From the NCBI RefSeq assembly GCF_000017205.1, contig NC_009656.1, positions 5,820,501 to 5,884,500 on the forward strand: 64,000 nucleotides of DNA. The letters are read 5' to 3'. How positions within the stretch are numbered: the stretch's first letter is position 1; each line of letters opens with the position of its first letter. This document shows positions 47,330 to 57,968 of this stretch, one piece after another. The notes beneath the pieces were generated by a model. That model was not told the DNA's origin. It did not search any database and was given only the letters and a program-made list of their open reading frames with translations. Both the position numbers and the translations under genes were made by a program. This stretch comes from Pseudomonas paraeruginosa PA7 (lineage in GTDB: Bacteria; Pseudomonadota; Gammaproteobacteria; Pseudomonadales; Pseudomonadaceae).

Positions 47330-48148
47330 TCAGTAGCCGGCGGTGTCGTAGTCCACCTCGAAAGCGATGTCGTCGACCCGCGAGATCCCGGTTTCCAGGC
47401 GCCCGTCGGCATGCAGACGCAGCCAGCGATAGCCCGGCGCCTGGCGGTCGAGGGTGAAGTCACTGCTACCCGGGGCGAACTGCACGCAGGTGGACGGCGA
47501 GGCCAACAGGCGCAGGGGGCCGCGCTGGCGGTCGAACTCCTGGTGGATGTGCCCCCACAGCAGGCAACGCACCTGCGGATAGGGCGCCAGCAGGTCGAAC
47601 AGCGCCTGCGGGTTGCGCAGGCCGATGGGATCCATCCAGTCGCTGCCGATCGGCACCGGATGGTGGTGGAAGGAGACCAGCAGGAAACGTTCTCCGGCGC
47701 TGTCGATGGCGCGCCGCAGCAGCTCCAGCTGGTCCTCCTCGAGATAGCCCGGCACCGCGCCGGGAATGCTCGAATCGAGCAGCACCACGCGCCAGTTGCC
47801 GACATCGACGACCTGTTCCAGCAGGTCGCTGCCCGCGGTGGCCTGCTGCATCGGCTCGCGTTCGTCGTGGTTGCCGGCGAACCAGCGCAACGGCGCGGCG
47901 AGCGGCGCGCTCAAGCGACGGAAGCGTGCGTAGGAGTCGAGACTGCCGTCCTGGGAGACGTCGCCGGTGGCGAGGATCAGGTCGATGCTCGGCTGCTCCC
48001 GGGCGACCCGCTCGACCACCTTCTCCAGGCTGTAGGCGGTATCCATGCCGAGCAGGCGCGCGCCGTCCTCGGCGAACAGGTGGCTGTCCGAGAGCTGCAC
48101 CAGCAGTACGGAGGCGTCGGTATCGGGAGTGTTCGAATGGCGTGACAA
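47330..48148 (-). CDS. cpdA: 3',5'-cyclic AMP phosphodiesterase CpdA
   Basis: Metallophosphoesterase lowering cAMP and so Vfr activity in P. aeruginosa. 272 residues with metal motifs LSDSHLF, ATGDVSQDGS, AGNHDE, HHHPVPIG and GHIHQEF. It has its own promoter in front with a CRP/Vfr-like half-site, consistent with the reported Vfr feedback. About 104 bases separate it from yqiA. Confidence 0.95.
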   Translation of the reverse strand: MSRHSNTPDTDASVLLVQLSDSHLFAEDGARLLGMDTAYSLEKVVERVAREQPSIDLILATGDVSQDGSLDSYARFRRLSAPLAAPLRWFAGNHDEREPMQQATAGSDLLEQVVDVGNWRVVLLDSSIPGAVPGYLEEDQLELLRRAIDSAGERFLLVSFHHHPVPIGSDWMDPIGLRNPQALFDLLAPYPQVRCLLWGHIHQEFDRQRGPLRLLASPSTCVQFAPGSSDFTLDRQAPGYRWLRLHADGRLETGISRVDDIAFEVDYDTAGY

Positions 48149-48192
48149 GGGGCCGTCTCCTGAAGGCGAGGCGTCCGCGGTGAATGGGGGTG

Positions 48193-48221
48193 ATTATGGT
48201 GACCGGCGAAAGAGGCGGCAA
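48193..48221 (-). promoter_or_regulatory. Sigma-70 promoter of cpdA
   Basis: On the minus strand TTGCCG (48216-48221), a 17-base spacer, then CATAAT (48193-48198), about 40 bases before the start. Confidence 0.6.
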
Positions 48222-48227
48222 ACCCGG

Positions 48228-48249
48228 AAAGCGGAACAGATCACAGTTG
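48228..48249 (-). promoter_or_regulatory. Candidate Vfr/CRP-like site upstream of cpdA
   Basis: The minus strand holds TGTGATCTGTTCCGCT: one perfect TGTGA half-site and a degenerate second half, centred about 50 bases before the predicted cpdA transcription start. cpdA is known to be activated by Vfr; here the site is an inference from sequence. Confidence 0.4.
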
Positions 48250-48302
48250 CGAGGACTACTTTTGGCTTGATGTCATTCAACTGGCCTTTTGCCTTCAGCC
48301 GC

Positions 48303-48761
48303 TCAACGCTGGGCCACCGGCTCCATTTCGTGGCCGCAGGCCAGGCAGTGGGCGAGCCATTCGCCAAGGAACAGGTTGAGCTGGTTCTTCTCGTCCGGCT
48401 GGTGCATCGCCTGGTTCGGGTAGGGATAGATCGCCATTAGCCGGCGCGCCTGCTCGGCACCGATCACCTCGGCCATCCGCGCATCGTGGTAGACCCGTAC
48501 CTCCAGGCGCGGCGCCGGCAGCCAGGGCAGCCCCAGCTCCTGGCGCACCTGCAGGGTGGTGGTGTACGGGCAGGCCTCGGTCACCTCCAGCGCCAGCACG
48601 CCGATCAGCCGCTCCCCCTCGCTCAGCGCCACGCGGCGCGAGGCCCGGGTCTCGCGCATGTCCGGGAGCAGGCGCATGAGCCGCGCGTAGTTGGCCTCGC
48701 AGGTCGCCTGCAGGCCGGCCAGGTCGACCCGGTAGCGCTCGCGCAGCAGGCTCAGGCCCAT
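48303..48761 (-). CDS. DUF1249 protein (YqiB-like)
   Basis: 152 residues from MGLSLLRERYRVD, starting within the end of nudF (10-base overlap). Family DUF1249, YqiB of E. coli, with LQVRQELGLPWLPAPRLEVRVYHDARMAEV and a C-terminal YPYPNQAMHQPDEKNQLNLFLGEWLAHCL. Function unknown; in E. coli it also lies between nudF and cpdA. Confidence 0.87.
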   Translation of the reverse strand: MGLSLLRERYRVDLAGLQATCEANYARLMRLLPDMRETRASRRVALSEGERLIGVLALEVTEACPYTTTLQVRQELGLPWLPAPRLEVRVYHDARMAEVIGAEQARRLMAIYPYPNQAMHQPDEKNQLNLFLGEWLAHCLACGHEMEPVAQR

Positions 48762-49369
48762 AGCCCACGCACCTCGGCCCGGTTCAGGGCCAGCCACTGC
48801 AGGGCGATGATGCTCGCCGCGTTGTTGATCCGCCCGTCGCGCACGGCCTGCAGCGCGTCCTCCAGCGGCCAGACGTGGACGCGGATGTCCTCGCCCTCTT
48901 CCGGCAGGCCATGCACCCCGCCGACGCCCTCGCTGTCGCAGCGGCCGACGAACAGGTGCACCACCTCGTCGGTGCCACCCGGCGACGGCAGGTACTGGGT
49001 GATCGGCCAGAGCGCGCCGAGGGTCAGCCCGGCCTCCTCCATCGCCTCGCGATGGGCGACCTCCTCCGGTTGCTCGTCCTTGTCGATCAGGCCGGCGACC
49101 AGCTCCAGCAGCCAGGGATTGGCGAGCTTCTGCATCGCCCCGACGCGGAACTGCTCGATCAGCACCACGCAGTCACGCTGCGGATCGTAGGGCAGCACGC
49201 AGACCGCGTCGTGGCGGACAAACAGTTCCCGGCTGATTTCCCGGCCCATGCTGCCGTCGAACTGGCGATGGCGCAGGCGCAGGCGATCCAGGCGATAGAA
49301 GCCACGGAAGCATTCCTCGCGCTGGACGAGCTCGACGTCACCGGGGGCGGGTTTGAAGGTTTCGGACAT
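48752..49369 (-). CDS. nudF: ADP-ribose pyrophosphatase, Nudix family
   Basis: Hydrolyses ADP-ribose to AMP and ribose-5-phosphate. 205 residues with a full Nudix box starting GLIDKDEQPEEVAHREAMEE (G-x5-E-x7-RE-x2-EE). First gene of the run nudF-yqiB-cpdA-yqiA-parE, the same order as E. coli. Confidence 0.93.
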   Translation of the reverse strand: MSETFKPAPGDVELVQREECFRGFYRLDRLRLRHRQFDGSMGREISRELFVRHDAVCVLPYDPQRDCVVLIEQFRVGAMQKLANPWLLELVAGLIDKDEQPEEVAHREAMEEAGLTLGALWPITQYLPSPGGTDEVVHLFVGRCDSEGVGGVHGLPEEGEDIRVHVWPLEDALQAVRDGRINNAASIIALQWLALNRAEVRGLWA

Positions 49370-49611
49370 CCTCGACTCACTTCACTCGGGTCTGTGGGTT
49401 TCGCGCCATCCTATCGCGGCCCGGCGCAGGGCGCAGCCACTTTCAGGACAGCTCGGGAAAACTTCGCGGCGCTCGCCGCACGGGCGTGTTTCCCGGGCGC
49501 GGCTAGGCCATACTTGGGGTTTGCGCGGGCCGAACTCAAGCGCGGCGCCAGGGTCGAAACGGACTGGCCGACGCCTCGGACCCGCCCTTTCATCGCCGCA
49601 AAAGGAATCCC

Positions 49612-50358
49612 ATGCGCCTTCTGAAATTCGCCGCCCTCGGCAGCCTGGTCGTTCTGCTGAGCGCCTGCCAGAGCTTCTTCAAGCCCGGCCTCGACGATCC
49701 GCTGCCCAGCGAACGCCTCGCCAGCGAGCACCTGAAGCCCGGTTGCCAGGGCGAACAGTGCCCGTTGGTAAACATCGATACCCTGAAGTTCCCCGACGAG
49801 CCGCAACTGGATCCGATCATCGAGCGCGCCCTGCTGGAAATGACCCGGGAGAACAACGAAACGCCGCTGCCGGCATCGCTGGCGGCCTACGAGCGGCAGT
49901 TCCTGGACAGCGCCGAACCGGGCTGGAGCAGCTACCTGCAAGCCAAGGTGCGCGAACAACATGACGGTCTGGTGATCATCGAGCTTTCCAGCTACCTGTT
50001 CACCGGCGGCGCCCACGGCATGCCGGGGCGTGGCTTCATCAACTACGACCGCCGCCAGCACAAGGTGCTGGGCCTGCAGGACATGCTGGTTCCCGGCCAG
50101 GAAGAAGCCTTCTGGAAGCAGGCCGAGCTGGCCCACAAGGCCTGGCTGCTGGCCAACAAGCTCGACCAGGACGCCGACTTCCAGAAGACCTGGCCGTTCC
50201 AGCGCACCCCGCACGTGGCACTGACCTTCGGCGCGGTGACGCTGAAGTACGACGCCTATTCCATCGCGCCGTATTCCTACGCCCACCCCGAACTGAAGAT
50301 CCCGTATCCGCGCCTGAACGGCATCGTCAAGCCGAACCTGTTCCCCGGCCGCGGCTGA
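49612..50358 (+). CDS. Lipoprotein with DUF3298/RsiV-like domain
   Basis: 248-residue lipoprotein: MRLLKFAALGSLVVLLSAC with lipobox LSAC and C19. The C-terminal part fits the DUF3298 domain found in RsiV and PdaC (SYLFTGGAHGMPGRGFINYDRR then DMLVPGQEEAFWKQA, and a late SYAHPELKIPYPRL). In those proteins it binds or modifies peptidoglycan fragments or lysozyme; here the role is unknown. Good AAGGAA site. Convergent with thiC. Confidence 0.82.
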   Translation: MRLLKFAALGSLVVLLSACQSFFKPGLDDPLPSERLASEHLKPGCQGEQCPLVNIDTLKFPDEPQLDPIIERALLEMTRENNETPLPASLAAYERQFLDSAEPGWSSYLQAKVREQHDGLVIIELSSYLFTGGAHGMPGRGFINYDRRQHKVLGLQDMLVPGQEEAFWKQAELAHKAWLLANKLDQDADFQKTWPFQRTPHVALTFGAVTLKYDAYSIAPYSYAHPELKIPYPRLNGIVKPNLFPGRG

Positions 50359-50377
50359 ACGCTTCCGGGCGTCAACG

Positions 50378-50408
50378 AAAAAGCCCCTCGCCGCGCACGG
50401 CGAGGGGC
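50378..50408 (-). terminator. Rho-independent terminator of thiC
   Basis: A perfect 11-bp stem (gcccctcgccg / cggcgaggggc) with a CGCA loop, followed on the minus strand by TTTTT. It lies between the convergent thiC and lipoprotein genes and may also slow plus-strand transcription. Confidence 0.88.
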
Positions 50409-50431
50409 CTGGTGGGCCTGCGCGACGCGGC

Positions 50432-52536
<2,105 letters not shown>

Positions 52537-52545
52537 AACCCTGGC

Positions 52546-52575
52546 AGTCTAATCAAGACCGGTGGGATTCGCCAA
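52546..52575 (-). promoter_or_regulatory. Promoter of the thiC riboswitch transcript
   Basis: TTGGCG (52570-52575), an 18-base spacer and TAGACT (52546-52551) on the minus strand, starting transcription just before the riboswitch. Confidence 0.6.
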
Positions 52576-52758
52576 CGGAAAACGCCCGCGCCGACCGGCA
52601 GTCGTCGACGCACTCGCCAGGGTGGCCGCAGATACCCCCACGATCGCCGGAACATCGCTCCGGACTGGCTCTTCGATCAGTTGCCGCACGGCTGCCTTGA
52701 CCGCCACCGATGGCGACCTTAGCCTTGCCCCACCTCGCATCTTTTCCAGGACGAACGA

Positions 52759-54204
52759 ATGCTGCGCAGACTCTCCCTGGCGGCCGCCGTGGCCGCTGCG
52801 ACCGGTGTCGCCTGGGCCGCCCAGCCGACCCCGCTGCCGACCAAGACCGACCTGATCAGCGTCTACAAGGAAGCCGTCGACAACAACGCCGACCTCGCCG
52901 CCGCCCAGGCCGACTACCTGGCGCGCAAGGAAGTGGTGCCCCAGGCCCGCGCCGGCCTGCTGCCGCAACTCGGTGCCGGCGGCCGCATCGGTGACTCGCG
53001 GATCGCTCTCGACGAGCCCGCAGCAACGGTCAAGCGCAGCAGCCATGTAGTCCAGGCCAGCCTCAGCCAGCCGCTGTTCCGCGCCGACCGCTGGTTCCAG
53101 TGGCAAGCCGCCAAGGAAACCAGCGACCAGGCCCGGCTGGAATTCTCCGCGACCCAGCAGGACCTGATCCTGCGCAGCGCCGAGACCTACTTCACGGTGC
53201 TCCGCGCCCAGGACAACCTGGCCACCAGCAAGGCCGAGGAAGCCGCCTTCAAGCGCCAACTGGACCAGGCCAACGAGCGCTTCGACGTGGGCCTTTCCGA
53301 CAAGACCGACGTGCTCGAGGCCCAGGCCAGCTACGACACCGCCCGCGCCAACCGGCTGATCGCCGAACAGCGAGTGGACGATGCCTTCCAGGCCCTGGTG
53401 ACCCTGACCAACCGCGACTACAGCGCCATCGAGGGCATGCGCCACACCCTGCCGGTGGTGCCGCCGGCGCCGAACGACGCCAAGGCCTGGGTCGATACCG
53501 CAGTGCAGCAGAACCTGCGCCTGCTGGCCAGCAACTACGCGGTCAACGCCGCCGAGGAAACCCTCCGCCAGCGCAAGGCCGGGCACCTGCCGACCCTCGA
53601 CGCCGTGGCCCAGTACCAGAAGGGCGACAACGACGCCCTCGGCTTCGCCAACAGCGCGGCCAACCCGCTGGTGCACTACGGCAAGGATGTCGAGGAGCGT
53701 ACTATCGGCCTGGAGCTGAACATCCCGATCTATACCGGTGGGCTGACTTCCTCCCAGGTCCGCGAGTCCTACCAGCGCCTCAACCAGAGCGAGCAGTCCC
53801 GCGAAGGCCAGCGCCGCCAGGTGGTGCAGGACACCCGCAACCTGCACCGCGCGGTGAATACCGACGTCGAGCAGGTCCAGGCGCGGCGCCAGGCGATCAT
53901 CTCCAACCAGAGTTCGCTGGAAGCCACCGAGATCGGCTACCAGGTCGGCACCCGCAACATCGTCGACGTGCTCAACGCCCAGCGCCAGCTGTACGCCGCC
54001 GTGCGCGACTACAACAACAGCCGCTACGACTACATCCTCGATACCCTGCGCCTGAAGCAGGCGGCCGGCACCCTCAGCCCGGCCGACCTGGAGGCGCTCA
54101 GCGCCTATCTGAAGCAGGACTACGATCCGGACAAGGACTTCCTCCCGCCAGACCTGGCCAAGGCCGCCGCCGAGCAGTTGCAGGCCCAGCCGCGGGTCCG
54201 CTGA
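52759..54204 (+). CDS. TolC-family outer-membrane channel protein
   Basis: 481 residues with a signal peptide (MLRRLSLAAAVAAATGVAWA). TolC repeats are evident: two related halves with long coiled helices (SAETYFTVLRAQDNLATSKAEEAAF; later DTRNLHRAVNTDVEQVQARRQAI) and YQVGTRNIVDVLNAQRQLY, the conserved TolC motif. It exits drugs or proteins through the outer membrane with an unknown inner-membrane pump; none is encoded beside it. Divergent from thiC. Confidence 0.9.
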   Translation: MLRRLSLAAAVAAATGVAWAAQPTPLPTKTDLISVYKEAVDNNADLAAAQADYLARKEVVPQARAGLLPQLGAGGRIGDSRIALDEPAATVKRSSHVVQASLSQPLFRADRWFQWQAAKETSDQARLEFSATQQDLILRSAETYFTVLRAQDNLATSKAEEAAFKRQLDQANERFDVGLSDKTDVLEAQASYDTARANRLIAEQRVDDAFQALVTLTNRDYSAIEGMRHTLPVVPPAPNDAKAWVDTAVQQNLRLLASNYAVNAAEETLRQRKAGHLPTLDAVAQYQKGDNDALGFANSAANPLVHYGKDVEERTIGLELNIPIYTGGLTSSQVRESYQRLNQSEQSREGQRRQVVQDTRNLHRAVNTDVEQVQARRQAIISNQSSLEATEIGYQVGTRNIVDVLNAQRQLYAAVRDYNNSRYDYILDTLRLKQAAGTLSPADLEALSAYLKQDYDPDKDFLPPDLAKAAAEQLQAQPRVR

Positions 54205-54942
54205 CCTCCCTTCCCCCCAGCGCCGCCTCCGACCATCCGGGCCGGAGGCGGATGCATCCAGCAGCCAGCCGGCATTCCCGCCTCCATTTCACCGCGATAC
54301 GTTCCGCCATCGACGAGCGCTCGGACAACCTGGCGAATGGACCAGGACACTCGCCGTCCCGATAAAGCCAATCCATACAATCAATCTTGCTCAAAACAAA
54401 TTAAAACAACTAAAAAAATCCGAATATCCAATAAGAAACTTCAGAAATAATTATCCCCCTGCCAGTCCGACACTCCACGCATGAAAGAATATGCTCGATA
54501 GCCCAGCCGGGCTCATCTCCCGACGGCGTATTTACGGCTGACCGCCAGCGCCGCGGGGGCCGCCGGCAGCCAAAAGCCATTCTCCGCATCGAATAGAACG
54601 AATACGAAAGGACTTCAGAAAGTATTAGCGACCCCTTTAGGAAAATCCGACAAACAGGCAAGTAATCTCCCTTTCACCTGCGCACGCATTGTTATCCAAC
54701 GCGCACCTGCCAAATACTCCCAAGATATAAATCTTCCAGAAAAGCCAAAAAACAAAATGAATACCGGAGCCTGATTTTCAGTTCCTGCGTATTTGCTCAT
54801 TCAAAAATTTCCAGAAAGAACTTCGTTCAGGGATCCCCTGTTCGGGTAACCGGCACGAAACGCTGGCAATGACTGTCGGCATCGCCGGAACTCAACCGTC
54901 CCGCTGCGGGCAACGGGACCTAACCATATGTAAGGAGCCAAC
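54205..54942. other. 738-base non-coding region, AT-rich in the middle
   Basis: Begins GC-rich with a 9-bp hairpin after the TolC-like stop, then 54365-54840 is markedly AT-rich (runs such as aaacaaattaaaacaac), unlike any other part of the window. Possible short minus-strand ORFs at 54410-54661 and 54615-54800 lack codon bias and are not called. The final 80 bases lead to a good AAGGAG site for the next gene. It is probably the regulatory region of the TpsA-like gene. Confidence 0.7.
54223..54251 (+). terminator. Hairpin after the TolC-like gene
   Basis: A 9-bp perfect stem (ccgcctccg / cggaggcgg) with an 11-base loop, 19 bases past the stop; no U-tract, so a weak terminator at best. Confidence 0.4.
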
Positions 54943-57918
54943 ATGAACAAGACCTACGCGCTGGTCTGGAACCAGGCCACGGGATGCTGGAACGTCGCCA
55001 GCGAAGGCACCCGCCGGCGCGGCAAGAGCGGCCGCGGCACCCTGCTGGCGGTCGCCGGCGCCTCGCTGCTGAGCCTGCTCGGCCTGCCCGAGGCCTTCGC
55101 CCTGCCCAGCGATGGCAAGGTCATCCATGGCGAGGCCGGCCTTCACACCTCCACCGACGGCAAGCACCTGGCCATCGACCAGCAGAGCCAGAAACTGATC
55201 ACTCAGTGGAACGGCTTCGATATCGCCGGCGATGAAAGCGTCCGCTTCAACCAGCCCAACAGCACCGCCGTCGCCCTCAACCGTGTGGTCGGCACCAACG
55301 GCAGCCAGATCCTCGGCAAGCTCGACGCCAACGGCAAGGTGTTCCTGGTCAACCCCAACGGGGTGGTGTTCGGCAAGACCGCCCAGGTCAACGTCGGCGG
55401 CCTGGTCGCCAGCACCCTGGACATCTCCGACAAGGACTTCCTCGACGGCAACTACCGCTTCAGCGGCAAGTCCACCGCCCAGGTGAGCAACGCCGGCCGC
55501 CTCAACGCCAGCGAAGGCGGCAGCGTCGCCCTGCTCGGCGCGCGGGTCGACAACAGCGGCGTGATCCAGGCCCGCCTGGGCAGCGTCGCCCTCGGCGCCG
55601 GCGAGGACGTCAGGCTCAACTTCGACGGCAACGGCCTGCTCAACCTGCAGGTGAACGCCGGCGCGGTCGACGCCCTGGCGCACAACGGCGGCCTGCTCAA
55701 GGCCGACGGCGGCCAGGTGCTGATGACCGCGCGCAGCGCCGACAGCCTGCTCAAGACCGTGGTCAGCAACCAGGGCGTGATCGAGGCGAAAACCCTGCAG
55801 AATCGAGACGGCCGCATCGTCCTCGACGCCGGCAACGGCACCCTCCAGGTCGCCGGCCGCCAGGACGCCAGCGCCAGCGGCCAGGGCAATGGCGGAGTGG
55901 TGGAAAACCGCGGCGCCAAGGTTGAAGTGCACCAGTACGCCAAGGTCGATACCCGTTCCAAGCAAGGCCAGACCGGTACCTGGAAGATCGCCGCGAACAA
56001 CCTGGAAGTCGCCAGCAGCGTGCTGCGCGACGCCGCAACGCTGAAGGCCAGCACCCTGGCGGACAACCTGGAAACCACCAGCATCGAACTGGCCAGCACC
56101 CAGGGCGACCTCAAGGTCGACGCACCGCTGTCCTGGAACAGCGGCAACAAGCTGGGCCTGAGCGCCGAGCGCGGCAACGTCGAGGTGAACGGCAACCTGC
56201 GCGCCAGCGGCGACCAGGCCGAACTGGCGCTGAACGCGCGCGACCAGGTACGCCTGAACGCCGACCTGTCCCTCACCGGGCGCAACGCCAGGCTGGAGCT
56301 GAACAGCGGCAAAGGCCACAAGCTCGCCGACGGCGTGCGCGTGACCCTTTCCGGCGCCGGTGCCGGCTACCGTGCCAACGGCGAGGATTACCGGGTGATC
56401 CAGAACCTCGCGCAGCTGCGCGAGGTCGAAAACGACCTGAATGGCCGCTATGTCCTCGGCACCCGTATCGACGGCGGCCAGACCCGCTTCGAAACCCTCG
56501 GCAGCCGTTCGAACCGCGCCTTCTCCGGCACCTTCGACGGCCTGGGCAACAGCATCGCCAACCTGGCGCTATACAGCAACGGCAACTGGGTGGGGTTGTT
56601 CAACCTGAACACCGGGCGCCTCGCCAACCTCACCCTCGAAAGCATCGGCGCCAGCGTGGCACATCCCGCCAACATGGAGGCAGGCAGCCTGGCCGCGCTC
56701 AACCTGGGGCACATCGACAATGTACGGATTCGCAACGGCCAGGTCAGCGGCGCCGCACAGCGCAACCTACTCGGTGGCCTCGTCGCGCGGAACTACGGCA
56801 GCATTGCCAACAGCACCTTCCAGGGACGCATCAACGGCAGCCGCAACACCTACGCGATGGGTGGGCTGGCCGGCTACAACGGCAGCCAGGCCCTGATCGC
56901 AGCCAGCTCGGCCGACATGGTGCTGGGCGGCCAACCGGCAGAAGCGAGCGCCGGCGCGCTGGTGGGCGTCAACGCCGGTGGCCGTCTCCTCGACAGCCAT
57001 GCGCGCGGCAGCATCGACCTGGCCGGCGACCGGCTGAACATCGGCGGACTGGTCGGCCACAACCAGGGCGGCTTGCTGCGCGACCTCGAATCCTCAGTGA
57101 ACGTTACCGCGCGCGGACGCGACGGCCTGCTGGGCGGGCTGGTCGGTCTGAACGAACAAGGCACTCTGGAACACGGCTCGGCCAGCGGCAATGTCAGCGG
57201 CTACGGCAGCCAGGCGATCGGTGGCCTGGTCGGCAGGAACCTGAAGGGTACCCTGCGCAACAGTTCCGCCAGCGGCAAGGTGAACGACCTGATCAGCACC
57301 CAGGTGGGCGGGCTGGTCGGACACAACCGCGACGGCAACCTCGACTCGGTATCGGCCTCCGGCAACGTCAGCGGCGGTGTGCGAGCCATGATCGGCGGAC
57401 TGGTCGGGCTCAACCAGGGCGGCAGGCTCAGCGCCATCTCGGCCACCGGCAACGTCAGCGGCCTTGGTGCGGGCAACGTCGGCGGACTGATCGGAGAAAG
57501 CCAGGACGCCCTGATCGTCGGCGCCCTGGCGCAGGGCAAGGTCTCGGGTGGCGCGCAGAGTTCGACGGGCGGGCTGATCGGTCGCCACGCCAGCGGCCGG
57601 GTGGAGCAGGCGACAGCCCACGGCGATGTCGCGACCGGCCCCGGCGGCATTGCCGGCGGGCTGATCGGCTGGAGTGGCGGAGAGGTCGTCGCCACCTCCG
57701 CCTCCGGCGACGTTTCCAGCGACCACGGCATGGTCCTCGGCGGGCTGGTGGGCTGGAACCAGGGCTCTGTGAGTCACTCGTCCGCCAGCGGCAAGGTCGA
57801 TACCGACGTCAGCATCCATGGCGGCCTGATCGGCCTGAACCTCGGCCAGCAGCACGCCAACAGCACCGAGGGCGAAGCGGCGAAGACCCGCCTGCTGGGC
57901 TACAACGCACAACGCTGA
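54943..57918 (+). CDS. TpsA-like secreted exoprotein with GLUG repeats
   Basis: Predicted 991-residue exoprotein of two-partner (type Vb) secretion. It starts with an ESPR extended signal peptide (MNKTYALVWNQATGCWNVAS) and a hydrophobic core. The TPS/filamentous-haemagglutinin N-terminal domain (about 55-300) holds GSQILGKLDANGKVFLVNPN plus GVVFG, the family NPNG motif. A beta-helical region follows (to about 600), then about thirteen GLUG units of the type GGLVGxNxGG at roughly 29-residue spacing (about 605-970). The mature part has no cysteine, so there is no Cys hook like that of CdrA. No tpsB gene lies in this window. A strong site (AAGGAG, 5 bases from ATG) and a terminator frame it. Confidence 0.85.
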   Translation: MNKTYALVWNQATGCWNVASEGTRRRGKSGRGTLLAVAGASLLSLLGLPEAFALPSDGKVIHGEAGLHTSTDGKHLAIDQQSQKLITQWNGFDIAGDESVRFNQPNSTAVALNRVVGTNGSQILGKLDANGKVFLVNPNGVVFGKTAQVNVGGLVASTLDISDKDFLDGNYRFSGKSTAQVSNAGRLNASEGGSVALLGARVDNSGVIQARLGSVALGAGEDVRLNFDGNGLLNLQVNAGAVDALAHNGGLLKADGGQVLMTARSADSLLKTVVSNQGVIEAKTLQNRDGRIVLDAGNGTLQVAGRQDASASGQGNGGVVENRGAKVEVHQYAKVDTRSKQGQTGTWKIAANNLEVASSVLRDAATLKASTLADNLETTSIELASTQGDLKVDAPLSWNSGNKLGLSAERGNVEVNGNLRASGDQAELALNARDQVRLNADLSLTGRNARLELNSGKGHKLADGVRVTLSGAGAGYRANGEDYRVIQNLAQLREVENDLNGRYVLGTRIDGGQTRFETLGSRSNRAFSGTFDGLGNSIANLALYSNGNWVGLFNLNTGRLANLTLESIGASVAHPANMEAGSLAALNLGHIDNVRIRNGQVSGAAQRNLLGGLVARNYGSIANSTFQGRINGSRNTYAMGGLAGYNGSQALIAASSADMVLGGQPAEASAGALVGVNAGGRLLDSHARGSIDLAGDRLNIGGLVGHNQGGLLRDLESSVNVTARGRDGLLGGLVGLNEQGTLEHGSASGNVSGYGSQAIGGLVGRNLKGTLRNSSASGKVNDLISTQVGGLVGHNRDGNLDSVSASGNVSGGVRAMIGGLVGLNQGGRLSAISATGNVSGLGAGNVGGLIGESQDALIVGALAQGKVSGGAQSSTGGLIGRHASGRVEQATAHGDVATGPGGIAGGLIGWSGGEVVATSASGDVSSDHGMVLGGLVGWNQGSVSHSSASGKVDTDVSIHGGLIGLNLGQQHANSTEGEAAKTRLLGYNAQR

Positions 57919-57933
57919 AGCCCCTGTAACGAG

Positions 57934-57968
57934 CGCCCCGCCATGGACCTCCATGGCGGGGCGTTTTT
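57934..57968 (+). terminator. Strong rho-independent terminator of the TpsA-like gene
   Basis: A 14-bp perfect stem (cgccccgccatgga / tccatggcggggcg) with a two-base apex, followed by TTTTT. The last T overlaps the stop codon of the convergent oxidoreductase gene. Confidence 0.92.

Noticed and set aside
54410-54800. Two short minus-strand ORFs (83 and 61 codons) in the AT-rich gap
   Set aside because: No ribosome-binding site, no GC-biased third position and no recognisable family; AT-rich non-coding DNA is the simpler reading.
56755-57860. The repeats in the TpsA-like gene considered as a CRISPR-like or minisatellite array
   Set aside because: The units vary at the DNA level and are conserved at the protein level as GLUG motifs inside an open frame, so this is a coding repeat.
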